Below are positions 18,005 through 27,003 of a stretch of 64,000 nucleotides of DNA, in pieces. Position 1 is the stretch's first letter. The number at the start of each line of letters is the position of its first letter. The notes under the pieces were generated by a model, which had not been told where the DNA came from, searched no databases, and was given only the letters and a program-made list of their open reading frames with translations. Both the position numbers and the translations under genes were made by a program. Source of the stretch: Kangiella sp. HD9-110m-PIT-SAG07 (GTDB lineage Bacteria > Pseudomonadota > Gammaproteobacteria > Enterobacterales > Kangiellaceae); contig QQTG01000021.1 of the NCBI GenBank assembly GCA_003370465.1, forward strand, positions 62,001 through 126,000. The letters run 5' to 3'.

Positions 18005-18103
18005 TTTTTACGCTGATACTTCGTTATAAAGCAATTATCTTGCTCATTTACTAGAGTAAACTCCGCGAGATAAATTGCTTCAAGCCTCGTCTAAGCGTAA
18101 AAA
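18005..18103. repeat. structured palindromic element, copy 3 of 3
   Basis: Begins 9 bases after the lysS stop. Outer arms: TTTTTACGCT (18005-18014) with AGCGTAAAAA (18094-18103), perfect. Inner arms: AAGCAATTATCT (18029-18040) with AGATAAATTGCTT (18068-18080), one bulged base. Core: TCATTTACT-ag-AGTAAACTCCGC. A separate rho-independent terminator lies 38 bases further on, so the element itself is not needed for termination. Confidence 0.85.
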
Positions 18104-18139
18104 TCTTAGTTTTTGACTTTCCTTGGCATAGAGAGTTTA

Positions 18140-18167
18140 AAGCCCGCGTTTCTAGCGGGCTTTTTTG
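18140..18167 (+). terminator. rho-independent terminator after lysS
   Basis: AGCCCGC (18141-18147) pairs with GCGGGCT (18155-18161), followed by a run of T. Confidence 0.88.
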
Positions 18168-18223
18168 TATCTATCGTAGTCACTTTTCGTTAGGATAATA
18201 CCAAATGATTTAAAGGAGCTTTT

Positions 18224-18487
18224 ATGTCTTCTGAAATTGATATTCGTATGGCGTTACGCGCCTACCAAAAAATAGTTGAGTTGGGAGAAAAGCGTGGTAA
18301 TAAGCATTATTACAAAGGTATTAGCGCTTATTCAGACTTAGATGGTTACAACGTTGATTTAACTGATGATAAAGTAACTTTAAGCATTAACTTTCACAGT
18401 AAATATAACTTGGAATATAAGAGTGATTTAGACAAGAATGAGTTTATGGAAAAGCTCCAAAAAATCGATAAGATAAAGTCTAAATAA
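18224..18487 (+). CDS. small DUF3081-like protein
   Basis: An 87-residue soluble protein rich in Lys, Asp and Tyr, with an AAGGAG ribosome-binding site just upstream of the ATG. The segments RMALRAYQKIVELGEKRG and GISAYSDLDGYNVDLTDD look like the DUF3081 family as I remember it; there is no known function. It is framed by terminators on both sides and is therefore probably a single-gene unit. No signal peptide, membrane segment or catalytic motif is seen. Confidence 0.65.
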   Translation: MSSEIDIRMALRAYQKIVELGEKRGNKHYYKGISAYSDLDGYNVDLTDDKVTLSINFHSKYNLEYKSDLDKNEFMEKLQKIDKIKSK

Positions 18488-18493
18488 TAGACA

Positions 18494-18524
18494 TGAAAAA
18501 AGCCCGCAAATGCGGGCTTTTTTA
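18494..18524. terminator. bidirectional terminator between the DUF3081-like gene and fabB
   Basis: AAAGCCCGCA ends at 18508 and pairs with TGCGGGCTTT (18511-18520) across two bases; A-run on one side and T-run on the other. The AGCCCGC/GCGGGCT arms repeat those of the lysS terminator. Confidence 0.9.
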
Positions 18525-18541
18525 GTTTAACACTTTGCCAC

Positions 18542-19765
18542 TTAGACTTTTTCAAATAGAAGTGAGCAATTAGTACCACCAAAACCAAAGCTGTTAGATA
18601 AGAAGCTTTTGATGTCGGTATTGTCCATGCGCTGTTGAACAATCGGCAGGCCTTGTGCTTTTTCATCAAGCTCAGTGATATTTGCTGAGGCTGCGATGAA
18701 GTTGTTTTGCATCATGATCAGCGAGTAAATGGCTTCATGCACGCCTGTTGCACCTAGAGAATGTCCTGCTAATGATTTTGTTGAACCAATGTATGGTACT
18801 TTGTCTGGGAACACTTCTTTGATTGCGTTGAGCTCAGCGGTGTCGCCCACAGGTGTACTAGTGCCGTGAGTGTTAACATAGTCAACAGGATTCTTGGTAT
18901 TAGCTAATGCTTGTTGCATGCAACGCACCGCGCCTTCGCCAGAAGGAGCGACCATATCGTAGCCGTCAGAGGTCGCGCCGTAACCAGTAATTTCAGCGTA
19001 GATTTTCGCTCCACGGGCTTTCGCATGTTCATACTCTTCTAGAACTAAACAACCGCCACCAGATGAAATCACAAAGCCGTCACGAGTCGCGTCATAAGGG
19101 CGCGAAGCTGTTTCTGGAGAGTCATTGTACTTGCTAGACAAGGCGCCCATAGCATCGAAAAGCACGGTTAAGCGCCAGTCTTCTTCTTCGCCGCCGCCAG
19201 CAAACATGATGTCTTGCTTACCGAGCTGAATTTGCTCTAAGGCGTTACCAATACAGTGGGCACTAGTCGCACAAGCTGAAGAAATGCTGTAGTTAACACC
19301 TTTAATTTTAAATGGTGTCGCCAAGCAAGCTGATGTGGTACTGCCCATGGTTTTAGGAACGGCATAAGGGCCGATACGTTTCGGGCCACGCTCTTTGGCG
19401 ATGTCAATGGATTCAACCTGCGCTTTTTGTGAAGCGCCGCCGGAGCCCATGATGATACCTGTTCGATAGTTAGAAACTAATTCTTCAGAAAGGTTGGCGT
19501 CAGCGATAGCTTGATCCATGGCGATATAAGAGTAAGCAGCTGCATCGCCCATGAATCTGAGTTTTTTACGGTCAATATGTTCAGACACGTCGATATCGGG
19601 TTTACCAGCTAAATGACTGCGTAAACCATGCTCTTCATAAGCGTCAATTTTCTTGATGCCTGATTTGCCATCAATCAATGATTGTTTAACGCTTTCCACA
19701 TTGTTGCCAAGGCAGGATACGATACCCATGCCTGTTACTACGACTCTTTTCACAATAACACTCAC
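18542..19765 (-). CDS. fabB: 3-oxoacyl-[acyl-carrier-protein] synthase I
   Basis: Elongating condensing enzyme of type II fatty acid synthesis, needed with FabA for unsaturated fatty acids. The 407 residues match FabB. The catalytic triad is visible: Cys165 in [10 protein letters not shown], and histidines in [12 protein letters not shown] and [14 protein letters not shown]. The C-terminal FGFGGTN loop is present. It lies 44 bases downstream of fabA on the same strand, so the two form the classic fabA-fabB operon. Confidence 0.96.
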   Translation of the reverse strand: MSVIVKRVVVTGMGIVSCLGNNVESVKQSLIDGKSGIKKIDAYEEHGLRSHLAGKPDIDVSEHIDRKKLRFMGDAAAYSYIAMDQAIADANLSEELVSNYRTGIIMGSGGASQKAQVESIDIAKERGPKRIGPYAVPKTMGSTTSACLATPFKIKGVNYSISSACATSAHCIGNALEQIQLGKQDIMFAGGGEEEDWRLTVLFDAMGALSSKYNDSPETASRPYDATRDGFVISSGGGCLVLEEYEHAKARGAKIYAEITGYGATSDGYDMVAPSGEGAVRCMQQALANTKNPVDYVNTHGTSTPVGDTAELNAIKEVFPDKVPYIGSTKSLAGHSLGATGVHEAIYSLIMMQNNFIAASANITELDEKAQGLPIVQQRMDNTDIKSFLSNSFGFGGTNCSLLFEKV

Positions 19766-19809
19766 TTAAGTTCTTACTAAGTTGTCTAAAACTATTCTAT
19801 CGCGTTTTA

Positions 19810-20322
19810 CTAGAAGTTGTCTGTGGATTCAAACAAACCTACGCGTAAGTCTTTGGTTGTGTAGATTACTTTGTTGTCGACCAACATTCTACCATCAGCA
19901 ATAACCATTTTAAGCTTTCGAGTAATAACTCTTTTAATATCAATGATATAGGTTACTATTTTTGCGGTTGGTAAAACCTGGCCGGTAAATTTTATTTCAC
20001 CAGAACCTAATGCACGACCTTTGCCCGGCAATCCTTTCCAAGGCAGGAAAAAGCCTGTTAATTGCCACAACGCATCAACGCCTAGGCAACCCGGCATCAC
20101 TGGATCAGATTCAAAGTGACAATCAAAAAACCAGAGATCGGGAGTAATGTCCAACTCCGCTACAATTTGACCTTTGTCGTACTCGCCGCCAGTCTCACTA
20201 ATGTGGGTAATTCGATCCATCATCAGCATATTAGGTAATGGTAATCGAGCGTTTCCTTCGCCAAATAATTTTCCGTGACCACAGTCCAGCAGGTCTTGCT
20301 TGCTGTATGAAGATTTTTGCAT
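19810..20322 (-). CDS. fabA: 3-hydroxydecanoyl-ACP dehydratase/isomerase
   Basis: Dehydrates 3-hydroxydecanoyl-ACP and isomerises trans-2- to cis-3-decenoyl-ACP, the branch point of anaerobic unsaturated fatty acid synthesis. The 170 residues are the usual length. Active-site His69 ([13 protein letters not shown]) and Asp83 ([12 protein letters not shown]) are in the conserved hotdog context. It is the first gene of the fabA-fabB operon. A perfect palindrome begins 16 bases upstream of the ATG and is a candidate operator. Confidence 0.97.
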   Translation of the reverse strand: MQKSSYSKQDLLDCGHGKLFGEGNARLPLPNMLMMDRITHISETGGEYDKGQIVAELDITPDLWFFDCHFESDPVMPGCLGVDALWQLTGFFLPWKGLPGKGRALGSGEIKFTGQVLPTAKIVTYIIDIKRVITRKLKMVIADGRMLVDNKVIYTTKDLRVGLFESTDNF

Positions 20323-20337
20323 AAAGGGAAACTCTAA

Positions 20338-20353
20338 GTGTTAGAACTAACAC
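20338..20353. promoter_or_regulatory. operator-like palindrome upstream of fabA
   Basis: GTGTTAG (20338-20344), two bases, then CTAACAC (20347-20353): a perfect 7-bp inverted repeat ending 16 bases before the fabA start. Its place overlaps the expected 5' leader or core promoter. FabR and other TetR-type repressors bind such sites at fabA/fabB promoters in relatives; which regulator binds here is inference. Confidence 0.55.
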
Positions 20354-20487
20354 ATGCTAAAATTGAATTATTATTATGCCTTATTTGAACCACTTATCTG
20401 GTTTGAACAGTTGGCAATTCGACTATTTAAGCTATTTATTTTAACTATTAACGCTTAGTAGTCGTTTGGATAAGTCCATAACCTTTG

Positions 20488-20501
20488 GTGATTTGTATCA
20501 C
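20488..20501. promoter_or_regulatory. possible CRP-type site between fabA and a DUF885 gene
   Basis: GTGA (20488-20491), six bases, TCAC (20498-20501) fits the core of a CRP half-site pair. It lies about 170 bases upstream of the DUF885 start codon. The outer positions are not optimal. The rest of 20323-20671 (349 bases) contains no gene that I recognise and should hold the divergent promoters. Confidence 0.3.
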
Positions 20502-20671
20502 TGGAGGCTTAGAAATCATATGGGTATATGCAATACTTTGTTACTTCTCCCTTTTGTTTTGCTTTTCAGCAGTGGGTATAGTGTTTGTTTAAGTGTTGAA
20601 ATACTAGTTAAAATAAAAGCAACTTATTGATATCAAATAAAATTTATAATCTAAGCATGATGAGGAGTCCT

Positions 20672-22528
20672 ATGAAATCACTCAAATTTCAAATGTCTGC
20701 TATCGCTATGGCTGTGGTTTTAACAGCCTGCGGCAGCGAAGAATCAAGTGACAAGACGGCAGAAGTCGCGACAACAACACAGCAAGTTACCACTGAAAAG
20801 CCAGCAGCGGAGCAGGCCTCTCAGCAGTCTGAAGCAGAAAAAGCAAAAGCTATTTACGAGACTTACTGGGAAGAAAACCTAAAGATGAATCCATTAAACG
20901 CCACTTTCATGGGCGATGATCGCTACAACGATCGGCTGGGGGATTTTGGTAGTGAAAAAGGGCGTGCAGAAGCCTTAGCTTTCAATAAGAGATACCTCGA
21001 TAAAATTAATCAAATTGATGAGTCGGCTCTGGATGGACAGGACCTGTTGAGCTATCAAATTTTCAAAGGTGAGCGACAAGCTGCCATCGAAGGGACGGAA
21101 TATCCTGATTATATGCAGCCGATTCAGCAGTTTTATAACCCGTTCAACTTTTTTGCAATGCTGGGTTCGGGGAAAAGCGCGCAACCGTTTAATACAGTTA
21201 AAGATTACGAGAATTGGTTAAGCCGTTTAACTGAAGCATATAATAGTGGTGACGTACTCATCAACAATATGCGCACAGGTATTGAAAATGGCGTGGTTCA
21301 ACCTAAAGCCTTGATGGTTAAAGTATTGCCACAATTAAAAGCACACATGGTTGACGATGTTGAACAAAGTTTGTTCTACACGCCTATTAAAAATATGCCA
21401 GACAGCTTCTCGCCAGAAGAAAAGCAACGCTTAACCAAGGAATACGTTAATACGATTAAGACCATGGTCGTTCCTATGTATACTGAAATGCATGACTTTC
21501 TTAAAGACGAGTATATTCCAGCTGCCCGTGATACCGCTGGCATGGTGGCGTTGCCTGATGGTAAAGATTGGTATGCATACAAAGTAAAGCAAACCACCAG
21601 TACCAATCTAACACCTGACGAAATTCATCAAATTGGCTTGGATGAGGTTGCTCGAATTCATGGCGAAATGAAAGGCGTTATGGAGCAAGTTGGCTTTGAG
21701 GGGACTTTACAAGAGTTCTTTGAGTTCACTAAAAATGATCCTCAGTTTATTTTTGAGTCGAAAGACGATATGTTGCAGGCTTACGAAAATTTACGTGCCA
21801 AGTTGGATGAAACAGCGCCTGACTTATTTAAAGTCATACCTAAAGCTGAGTTTGAAATCCGTGCCGTTGAAGCTTTTCGTGAGCAGTCTTCGTCGTCAGC
21901 GTCATATCAACGCGCCGCACCAGACGGTTCGCGTCCAGGTATTTTCTATGTCAATACTTATGACTTAAGCGCGCGTCCAACGTGGACGGTTGAGTCATTG
22001 TATTTGCATGAGGCTGTGCCAGGTCACCATTTTCAAATTTCAACTCAGCAAGAATTAAAAGATATCCCAGCATTCCGTCGCTTTGGCGGGACTACAGCGT
22101 TTATCGAAGGCTGGGGCTTATACTCGGAATCATTGGGTAAAGAAATGGGCGTTTACACCGATCCTTACCAATATTACGGTGCTCTAGGCGCTGAGTTATG
22201 GCGCGCGATTCGTTTAGTGGTCGATACGGGCTTGCATGCTAAAGGCTGGACTCGTGAAGAGGTGTTGGAGTACATGGAGAAAAACTCTGCTGCAGCGAAA
22301 GCACGTCGTGTGTCTGAGGCCGAGCGCTTCATGGCGATTCCTAGCCAAGCGTTAGCTTACAAGATCGGACAACTTAAGATTCGTGAGTTACGTACTTTAG
22401 CTGAGAATGAACTGGGTGATGATTTTGATATTAGAGAGTTTCATCATCAAGTTCTAAAAGATGGCGCTTTACCATTGAATATTTTGGAAACTAAAATTAA
22501 GCGTTGGATAGAAGCTCAGAAATCGTAA
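20672..22528 (+). CDS. DUF885 lipoprotein, predicted zinc metallopeptidase-like (copy 2)
   Basis: A 618-residue lipoprotein paralogous to the one encoded at 12188-14035. I chose the ATG at 20672 because GAGGAG lies at 20662-20667 and it gives a clean signal peptide with lipobox LTAC (Cys about residue 21); in-frame upstream ATGs would spoil it. The DUF885 core has HEAVPGHHFQ at about 446-455 and IEGWGLYSE near 478-486. A low-complexity linker rich in E, Q, A and T follows the lipid-modified Cys. Peptidase function is inferred from the motif. It sits divergent from fabA-fabB. Confidence 0.88.
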   Translation: MKSLKFQMSAIAMAVVLTACGSEESSDKTAEVATTTQQVTTEKPAAEQASQQSEAEKAKAIYETYWEENLKMNPLNATFMGDDRYNDRLGDFGSEKGRAEALAFNKRYLDKINQIDESALDGQDLLSYQIFKGERQAAIEGTEYPDYMQPIQQFYNPFNFFAMLGSGKSAQPFNTVKDYENWLSRLTEAYNSGDVLINNMRTGIENGVVQPKALMVKVLPQLKAHMVDDVEQSLFYTPIKNMPDSFSPEEKQRLTKEYVNTIKTMVVPMYTEMHDFLKDEYIPAARDTAGMVALPDGKDWYAYKVKQTTSTNLTPDEIHQIGLDEVARIHGEMKGVMEQVGFEGTLQEFFEFTKNDPQFIFESKDDMLQAYENLRAKLDETAPDLFKVIPKAEFEIRAVEAFREQSSSSASYQRAAPDGSRPGIFYVNTYDLSARPTWTVESLYLHEAVPGHHFQISTQQELKDIPAFRRFGGTTAFIEGWGLYSESLGKEMGVYTDPYQYYGALGAELWRAIRLVVDTGLHAKGWTREEVLEYMEKNSAAAKARRVSEAERFMAIPSQALAYKIGQLKIRELRTLAENELGDDFDIREFHHQVLKDGALPLNILETKIKRWIEAQKS

Positions 22529-22546
22529 GTGAGACCTAGCTCAAGA

Positions 22547-22572
22547 AAGCGGCCTTTGTGCCGCTTTTTTTA
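22547..22572 (+). terminator. rho-independent terminator after DUF885 copy 2
   Basis: AAGCGGC (22547-22553) pairs with GCCGCTT (22560-22566), then a T-run. Confidence 0.85.
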
Positions 22573-22649
22573 TCATTCATTGTAACAAAAGTCGGTTATG
22601 GCCCTCTAATAGGGTGTTAATTAATGATCATGACTTCAAGAAGGTATTT

Positions 22650-23297
22650 ATGAAACGATTGCTACAACTAAGTTTATTCACATTGATGGCCGCTGCGTCG
22701 ATTGCAGCTTCTGGGTTGGAACGAACCAAGGTTGTTGATGACCCGAATAATGTATCACCGCTCATGATTGGGCAGAGCGCACCTGAAATCACTTTATTTT
22801 CGAGTGATGGCACGCCATTCAATCTACGTGAAAAAATTGCTGAAAAGCCAACAGTCTTGCTTTTCTACCGTGGTGGCTGGTGTCCGTTCTGTAATGCTCA
22901 ATTAAGCCAAATTCAAGAGGTTGAAGACGAGTTATCAGAGATGGGCTACCAATTATTGGCGATCAGCCCTGATACTCCGACAGCACTACAAAAGACAAGT
23001 AAGGATAAAGAGCTAAGCTATGAGCTAATCTCTGACTATCAACTAAAGGCGACGACTCAATTTGGCCTAGCTTTCCACATTTCAGACGATTATAACCAGA
23101 AGGTGAAGTCAATTGGTGGAAAAACGGCTCGGTTAGCGGGTGATGATAAAAGCACGCTACCTGTTCCTGCGGTCTATATCTTTGATACTGACGGTATGAT
23201 TCAGTTCCAATACGCGAACCCGAACTATAAAGTCAGAATTAAGCCTGAGCTATTGCTTACGGCTGCACGTTTGGCGATTGAAGAAGAGTCTAAGTAA
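22650..23297 (+). CDS. exported peroxiredoxin-like (AhpC/TSA, redoxin) protein
   Basis: A 215-residue thioredoxin-fold protein with an N-terminal signal peptide (positively charged MKR, then LLQLSLFTLMAAASIAAS), so probably periplasmic. The active-site region FYRGGWCPFCNAQLSQ contains a CPFC pair typical of the AhpC/TSA-like alkyl hydroperoxide reductase group. The later segments LLAISPDTP and PAVYIFDTDGMIQF fit the fold. I chose the ATG at 22650 because AAGAAGG precedes it and the signal peptide then starts cleanly; an upstream in-frame start at 22614 adds a charged extension. It likely detoxifies peroxides or acts as a thiol oxidoreductase. Confidence 0.83.
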   Translation: MKRLLQLSLFTLMAAASIAASGLERTKVVDDPNNVSPLMIGQSAPEITLFSSDGTPFNLREKIAEKPTVLLFYRGGWCPFCNAQLSQIQEVEDELSEMGYQLLAISPDTPTALQKTSKDKELSYELISDYQLKATTQFGLAFHISDDYNQKVKSIGGKTARLAGDDKSTLPVPAVYIFDTDGMIQFQYANPNYKVRIKPELLLTAARLAIEEESK

Positions 23298-23321
23298 GAC
23301 TTATATAAATTGTTTATCACA

Positions 23322-23350
23322 AAGGCGCCTTATTTGGCGCCTTTTTCTTG
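23322..23350. terminator. terminator between the peroxiredoxin-like gene and ygfZ
   Basis: AAAGGCGCC (23322-23330) pairs with GGCGCCTTT (23336-23344), followed by TT. The symmetrical A and T flanks may serve both convergent genes. Confidence 0.85.
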
Positions 23351-23370
23351 AGTTGTATAACTTATCTTGG

Positions 23371-24291
23371 CTAGTTGAGGAGCGACGTCGCCACTTTGTC
23401 ATCGCCTACAAACAAGCTTTCTTCTAGTGCACTATCTTTAAGGCTGATCAAGCAGTAAGTCTTTTGGTCAAAAATAGTGGTGCGAATTAACTCACCCACT
23501 TTTTTATCACTGTCATTATAGATAGTATCCAGCTCATTCAGCTCTACTTCGGATTCAACCGCAGTGAGAACCGCATGAGTTTTCAATTTCCCGCGATAGT
23601 GCATTCTAGCGACGATCTCTTGGCCTGTGTAACAGCCTTTGTCGAAGCTAACTCCACCAACCTGATGTAAGCCAATACTGTGCGGCAGGTGTTTTTCAAT
23701 GGACTCTTCGCTGAACATTGGGGTGTGGGCTTGTAGTTCAATATAATTCCAGGCATTTTTATCTGCTAGGGTCGTACCCGCGAGCATACTTACCAGCTCG
23801 CTAGCTCGCTCCTTTCGGCTGATTAAAACGGAAGCATTAAAGAGGCTGTTCAAATGCAGATCGTATATGCCATCAAGGTTGGTGACTGACAATACTTCTA
23901 ATTCTGCCGAATGATTGCCTGGGGCTTTTTGGGTGTGGCCCCATAGTTCGTAGTCTTTACTAGCATCTTTGAGTTCAGTCTGGAAAAAGGCTGCGTACTT
24001 GGTCAATGTTTCTAACACGTGCGGCAAGATTTTTTTAGGCAGTAATAGCAAGTAGCATTGTTCAAACTCCATAACGTAAAGCACGCTATGCAAACGCCCT
24101 TTAACGTTGCAGAGACCACCAAGGCTTGCCTGCTCTTGGTTGATGAGGTTCATGTCACAGGTTAACTGACCTTGCAGCAGCTTATGACTGTCTTCGCCGG
24201 AAACTTCGATAACGCCAAGGCTACCAAGCTCACACGCGATGTTTTGTAACTGGGGGATATGCTGGATAGCATCCTGATTGGTAAAGTTCAT
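23371..24291 (-). CDS. ygfZ: folate-binding iron-sulphur/tRNA-modification factor YgfZ
   Basis: A COG0354 protein related to the aminomethyltransferase (GcvT) fold that supports iron-sulphur enzymes, such as MiaB, with tetrahydrofolate. The signature KGCYTGQEIVAR with its conserved cysteine is present in FDKGCYTGQE, about residue 205-220. I chose the ATG at 24291 (MNFTNQDAIQHI), which has AAGGGT directly upstream and gives 306 residues; an in-frame start at 24387 would add an uncharacteristic basic extension. It is divergent from sdhE, as in E. coli. Confidence 0.88.
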   Translation of the reverse strand: MNFTNQDAIQHIPQLQNIACELGSLGVIEVSGEDSHKLLQGQLTCDMNLINQEQASLGGLCNVKGRLHSVLYVMEFEQCYLLLLPKKILPHVLETLTKYAAFFQTELKDASKDYELWGHTQKAPGNHSAELEVLSVTNLDGIYDLHLNSLFNASVLISRKERASELVSMLAGTTLADKNAWNYIELQAHTPMFSEESIEKHLPHSIGLHQVGGVSFDKGCYTGQEIVARMHYRGKLKTHAVLTAVESEVELNELDTIYNDSDKKVGELIRTTIFDQKTYCLISLKDSALEESLFVGDDKVATSLLN

Positions 24292-24453
24292 AATACCCTT
24301 ATTGTCGACCTTTGTGCGCTTTGGCACTGGGTTGAATGTCTTATCTGTAATGATTTTACTCTTAATCTGGATTGTTTTGCAGTCCAATTTCCAAATTGAT
24401 TGATTATAACGGTATAATTAACAAAAAATTTCATCAACATAAAGGGTCGTAAC

Positions 24454-24708
24454 GTGACCGAACAAGAGTTGAAAAAGCTACAATGGGCAAGCCGTCGCGG
24501 CATGCTTGAGCTGGATGTGGTGTTATTGCCGTATCTGGAGAATCACGGGCATGAATTTTCTTCGGAGGATCTCATTCAATATCAGCAGTTTCTAGAAGAA
24601 ACTGATCCGGATTTATATGCTTGGATCATGGGTTTCGAGGCGCCAAAAGATGAGTACGCCGAACTCATTAAGTCAATTAAACAATTTGTTGACCAGCAAA
24701 TAAAATAA
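24454..24708 (+). CDS. sdhE: succinate dehydrogenase flavinylation factor SdhE
   Basis: A small (84-residue) protein that promotes covalent FAD attachment to SdhA and FrdA. The diagnostic RGMLELD motif is at about residues 12-18 (RxGxxE family signature). The start codon is GTG, with AAAGGG a few bases upstream. It is followed after a single base by the ygfX-like gene, matching the E. coli sdhE-ygfX (cptB-cptA) order. Its neighbour nadB encodes another FAD enzyme related to SdhA. Confidence 0.93.
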   Translation: MTEQELKKLQWASRRGMLELDVVLLPYLENHGHEFSSEDLIQYQQFLEETDPDLYAWIMGFEAPKDEYAELIKSIKQFVDQQIK

Positions 24709-24709
24709 T

Positions 24710-25141
24710 ATGAATTTTCGTATTGAACTGAAAAAACCTAAGACCAGTAAAAAAGTTTTTGCGCTTTTGTGGGTAGCTTTCTTGGCTCTTTTTGCAGTCG
24801 CTGCGTGGGTGCAAGAGCATTGGACTTTTGCCTTAATCGGTATGCCAGTAACCTTATTACTCGGGGCTTGGCAGATTAAGCAACTCAATCATTTATATGA
24901 TGATGTAACTGAGATTATATTTTTTGAAGGGCAATGGTTTATTGTCGAGAAAGATCTCAAAGTGGCGATAGAAATAAAAAAAGATAGCGTGAACTGGCCC
25001 TTGTGGATTACTTTGAAATTTAGAGAGCTTGATCCGACTCACCCTAAAGGGGTGAGGCAATTGATTCTGTTTCGTGACGCCATGAAGGACTCAGATTTCA
25101 GGCACTTATCGCGCACCTTAAAGTTTTATAAAGCCAGTTAA
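24710..25141 (+). CDS. YgfX/CptA-like inner membrane protein
   Basis: A 143-residue protein with two adjacent hydrophobic segments (about residues 18-35 and 40-56), followed by a soluble basic tail. Position directly after sdhE, length and topology match YgfX, the partner of SdhE reported in E. coli as a toxin acting on the cytoskeleton. Sequence similarity is weak by eye, with WKI/LxLR-like segments in the tail, so the call rests largely on synteny. The stop of sdhE and this ATG are one base apart, implying coupled translation. Confidence 0.7.
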   Translation: MNFRIELKKPKTSKKVFALLWVAFLALFAVAAWVQEHWTFALIGMPVTLLLGAWQIKQLNHLYDDVTEIIFFEGQWFIVEKDLKVAIEIKKDSVNWPLWITLKFRELDPTHPKGVRQLILFRDAMKDSDFRHLSRTLKFYKAS

Positions 25142-25153
25142 GCCAAGGTTACA

Positions 25154-26752
25154 CTACGGGTTAGGCGTTAAAATCGAGTCGTTGGCCTTTTCGGCTAACT
25201 GAGGATAGTCCAGCGTGAAGTGCAAGCCACGGCTTTCTTTGCGCTGCATGGCACATCTAACGATTAACTCTGAATTTAAGACTAAGTTCCGCAGTTCAAT
25301 CAAATCATTGCTGACTTTAAAGTTAGAATAATACTCGTGAATTTCTTGTTGTAATAACTCGATGCGGCGTAAAGCTCTTTGTAATCGCTTGTCAGTTCGA
25401 ACAATCCCTACATAGTCCCACATTAATTGGCGTAATTCGTGCCAGTTGTGAGTGAGCACAATTTCTTCATCCGAGTCAGTGACTTGGCTTTCATCCCAAG
25501 GAGGCAGTTCGGCGGGTTCGGTAATATCGTTCCAAGACTCCTCAATATCCTGCGCAGCAGACTGGGCATAGACCAAACACTCTAGCAGTGAGTTGCTGGC
25601 CATCCGGTTAGCTCCATGTAGTCCGGTAAAAGCGACTTCCCCCACGGCATAAAGACCACCAATATCGGTTCGACTGTTGGTATCTACGCGAACGCCACCA
25701 CAAGTATAGTGCGCCGCAGGAACGACTGGAATCGCATCCGTGGTGATATCAATACCATACTGTAAGCATTGCTTGTAAATCGTCGGGAAATGACTCTTAA
25801 TAAACTCAGGCTCTTTATGAGAAATATCCAAATAAACACAGTCAAAGCCGTATTTTTTAACTTCGTGGTCTATGGTTCGTGCGACAATATCACGAGGTGC
25901 TAACTCTGCTCGTTCATCGTACTCTGGCATAAAACGTTCGCCATTCGGACGGCGCAATAAAGCACCTTCTCCGCGTAACGCTTCGGTAATTAAAAAGCTA
26001 CGAGCTTCAGGATGGTACAAGCATGTTGGGTGGAACTGATTAAACTCTAAATTGGCCACGCTACAACCAGCACGCCAAGCCATGGCAATACCGTCGCCAC
26101 TAGCAACATCGGGGTTGGAGGTATAAAGGTAAACTTTACTGGCTCCGCCAGTCGCTAGAACCACAAAACGTGCCCGAATTGTTTCAACGCGATCGTCTTT
26201 TAGGTTTAGAACGTAAGCGCCTTGGCAGCGGTTATGGTTTAGACCAACTTTATCGCCGGTAATTAAGTCTACCGCGATATAGTTCTCCATAATGTTGATA
26301 TTCGGCTCAGCTTGAACCGCTGAAACTAACGTTGTGGAAACCGCTCTACCAGTAGCATCATCAGAGTGAATAATGCGGCGCTGACTATGACCGCCTTCTC
26401 GCGTTAGGTGGTAGTGCTCGTCTTCTTTACTAAAAGCCACACCACGCTCGATTAACCATTCAATTGCTTCACGCGAATGCTCTACCGTAAAGCGTACTGC
26501 CTCTTCGTGACATAGACCTGCTCCCGCAACCAAGGTATCCTCGACGTGCGAATCTACCGTATCGTTTTCATCCAAAACCGCTGCGATACCGCCTTGGGCA
26601 TAAAATGTCGAACCCTCGGTGACTTCAGCTTTGCTCAATACGGTGATTTTGCCTTTATGCGCCAAGCGCAATGCGACAGAAAGTCCAGCAGCGCCGCTGC
26701 CGATGACTAAAACATCGGTGGAATGGGTGAGGTCCTGAGTAGTGTGAGACAT
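25154..26752 (-). CDS. nadB: L-aspartate oxidase
   Basis: FAD-dependent oxidation of L-aspartate to iminoaspartate, the first step of de novo NAD synthesis. The 532 residues are the usual length. The FAD dinucleotide loop [18 protein letters not shown] is at the N-terminus; the [14 protein letters not shown]-type [10 protein letters not shown] and catalytic [16 protein letters not shown] segments match NadB rather than SdhA. The C-terminal FAD-proximal [15 protein letters not shown] is intact. The gene is divergent from rpoE, as in E. coli. It should work with NadA, not seen here. Confidence 0.95.
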   Translation of the reverse strand: MSHTTQDLTHSTDVLVIGSGAAGLSVALRLAHKGKITVLSKAEVTEGSTFYAQGGIAAVLDENDTVDSHVEDTLVAGAGLCHEEAVRFTVEHSREAIEWLIERGVAFSKEDEHYHLTREGGHSQRRIIHSDDATGRAVSTTLVSAVQAEPNINIMENYIAVDLITGDKVGLNHNRCQGAYVLNLKDDRVETIRARFVVLATGGASKVYLYTSNPDVASGDGIAMAWRAGCSVANLEFNQFHPTCLYHPEARSFLITEALRGEGALLRRPNGERFMPEYDERAELAPRDIVARTIDHEVKKYGFDCVYLDISHKEPEFIKSHFPTIYKQCLQYGIDITTDAIPVVPAAHYTCGGVRVDTNSRTDIGGLYAVGEVAFTGLHGANRMASNSLLECLVYAQSAAQDIEESWNDITEPAELPPWDESQVTDSDEEIVLTHNWHELRQLMWDYVGIVRTDKRLQRALRRIELLQQEIHEYYSNFKVSNDLIELRNLVLNSELIVRCAMQRKESRGLHFTLDYPQLAEKANDSILTPNP

Positions 26753-26770
26753 GAAAATTTATACCGTGAT

Positions 26771-26799
26771 GGAACTTTTCTTGTGTTAACTGGGTCTTT
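26771..26799 (+). promoter_or_regulatory. candidate sigma-E promoter upstream of rpoE
   Basis: GGAACTT (26771-26777), then 17 bases, then TCTTT (26795-26799). The -35 matches the RpoE consensus exactly; the -10 is only partly like TCTGA/TCAAA. Autoregulation of rpoE by sigma-E is established in E. coli; its use here is inference. Confidence 0.45.
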
Positions 26800-27003
26800 G
26801 TTCTTTACGAATCAGTGGAAACGTAATCGTTTTCCAAGCAAAATACGCAATAAGATGGTGCTGACTTTACCACAGTCACTTGTTTTCAGTTAGTTTTTTC
26901 TATAAAACGGCTTATAGCAATAAGGCATTACAGCATTTAATGAATATAATATTTGCCCTGCAAATAGAACAATAACGGGGACAGTTGATGAGAAGAGGAC
27001 AGT

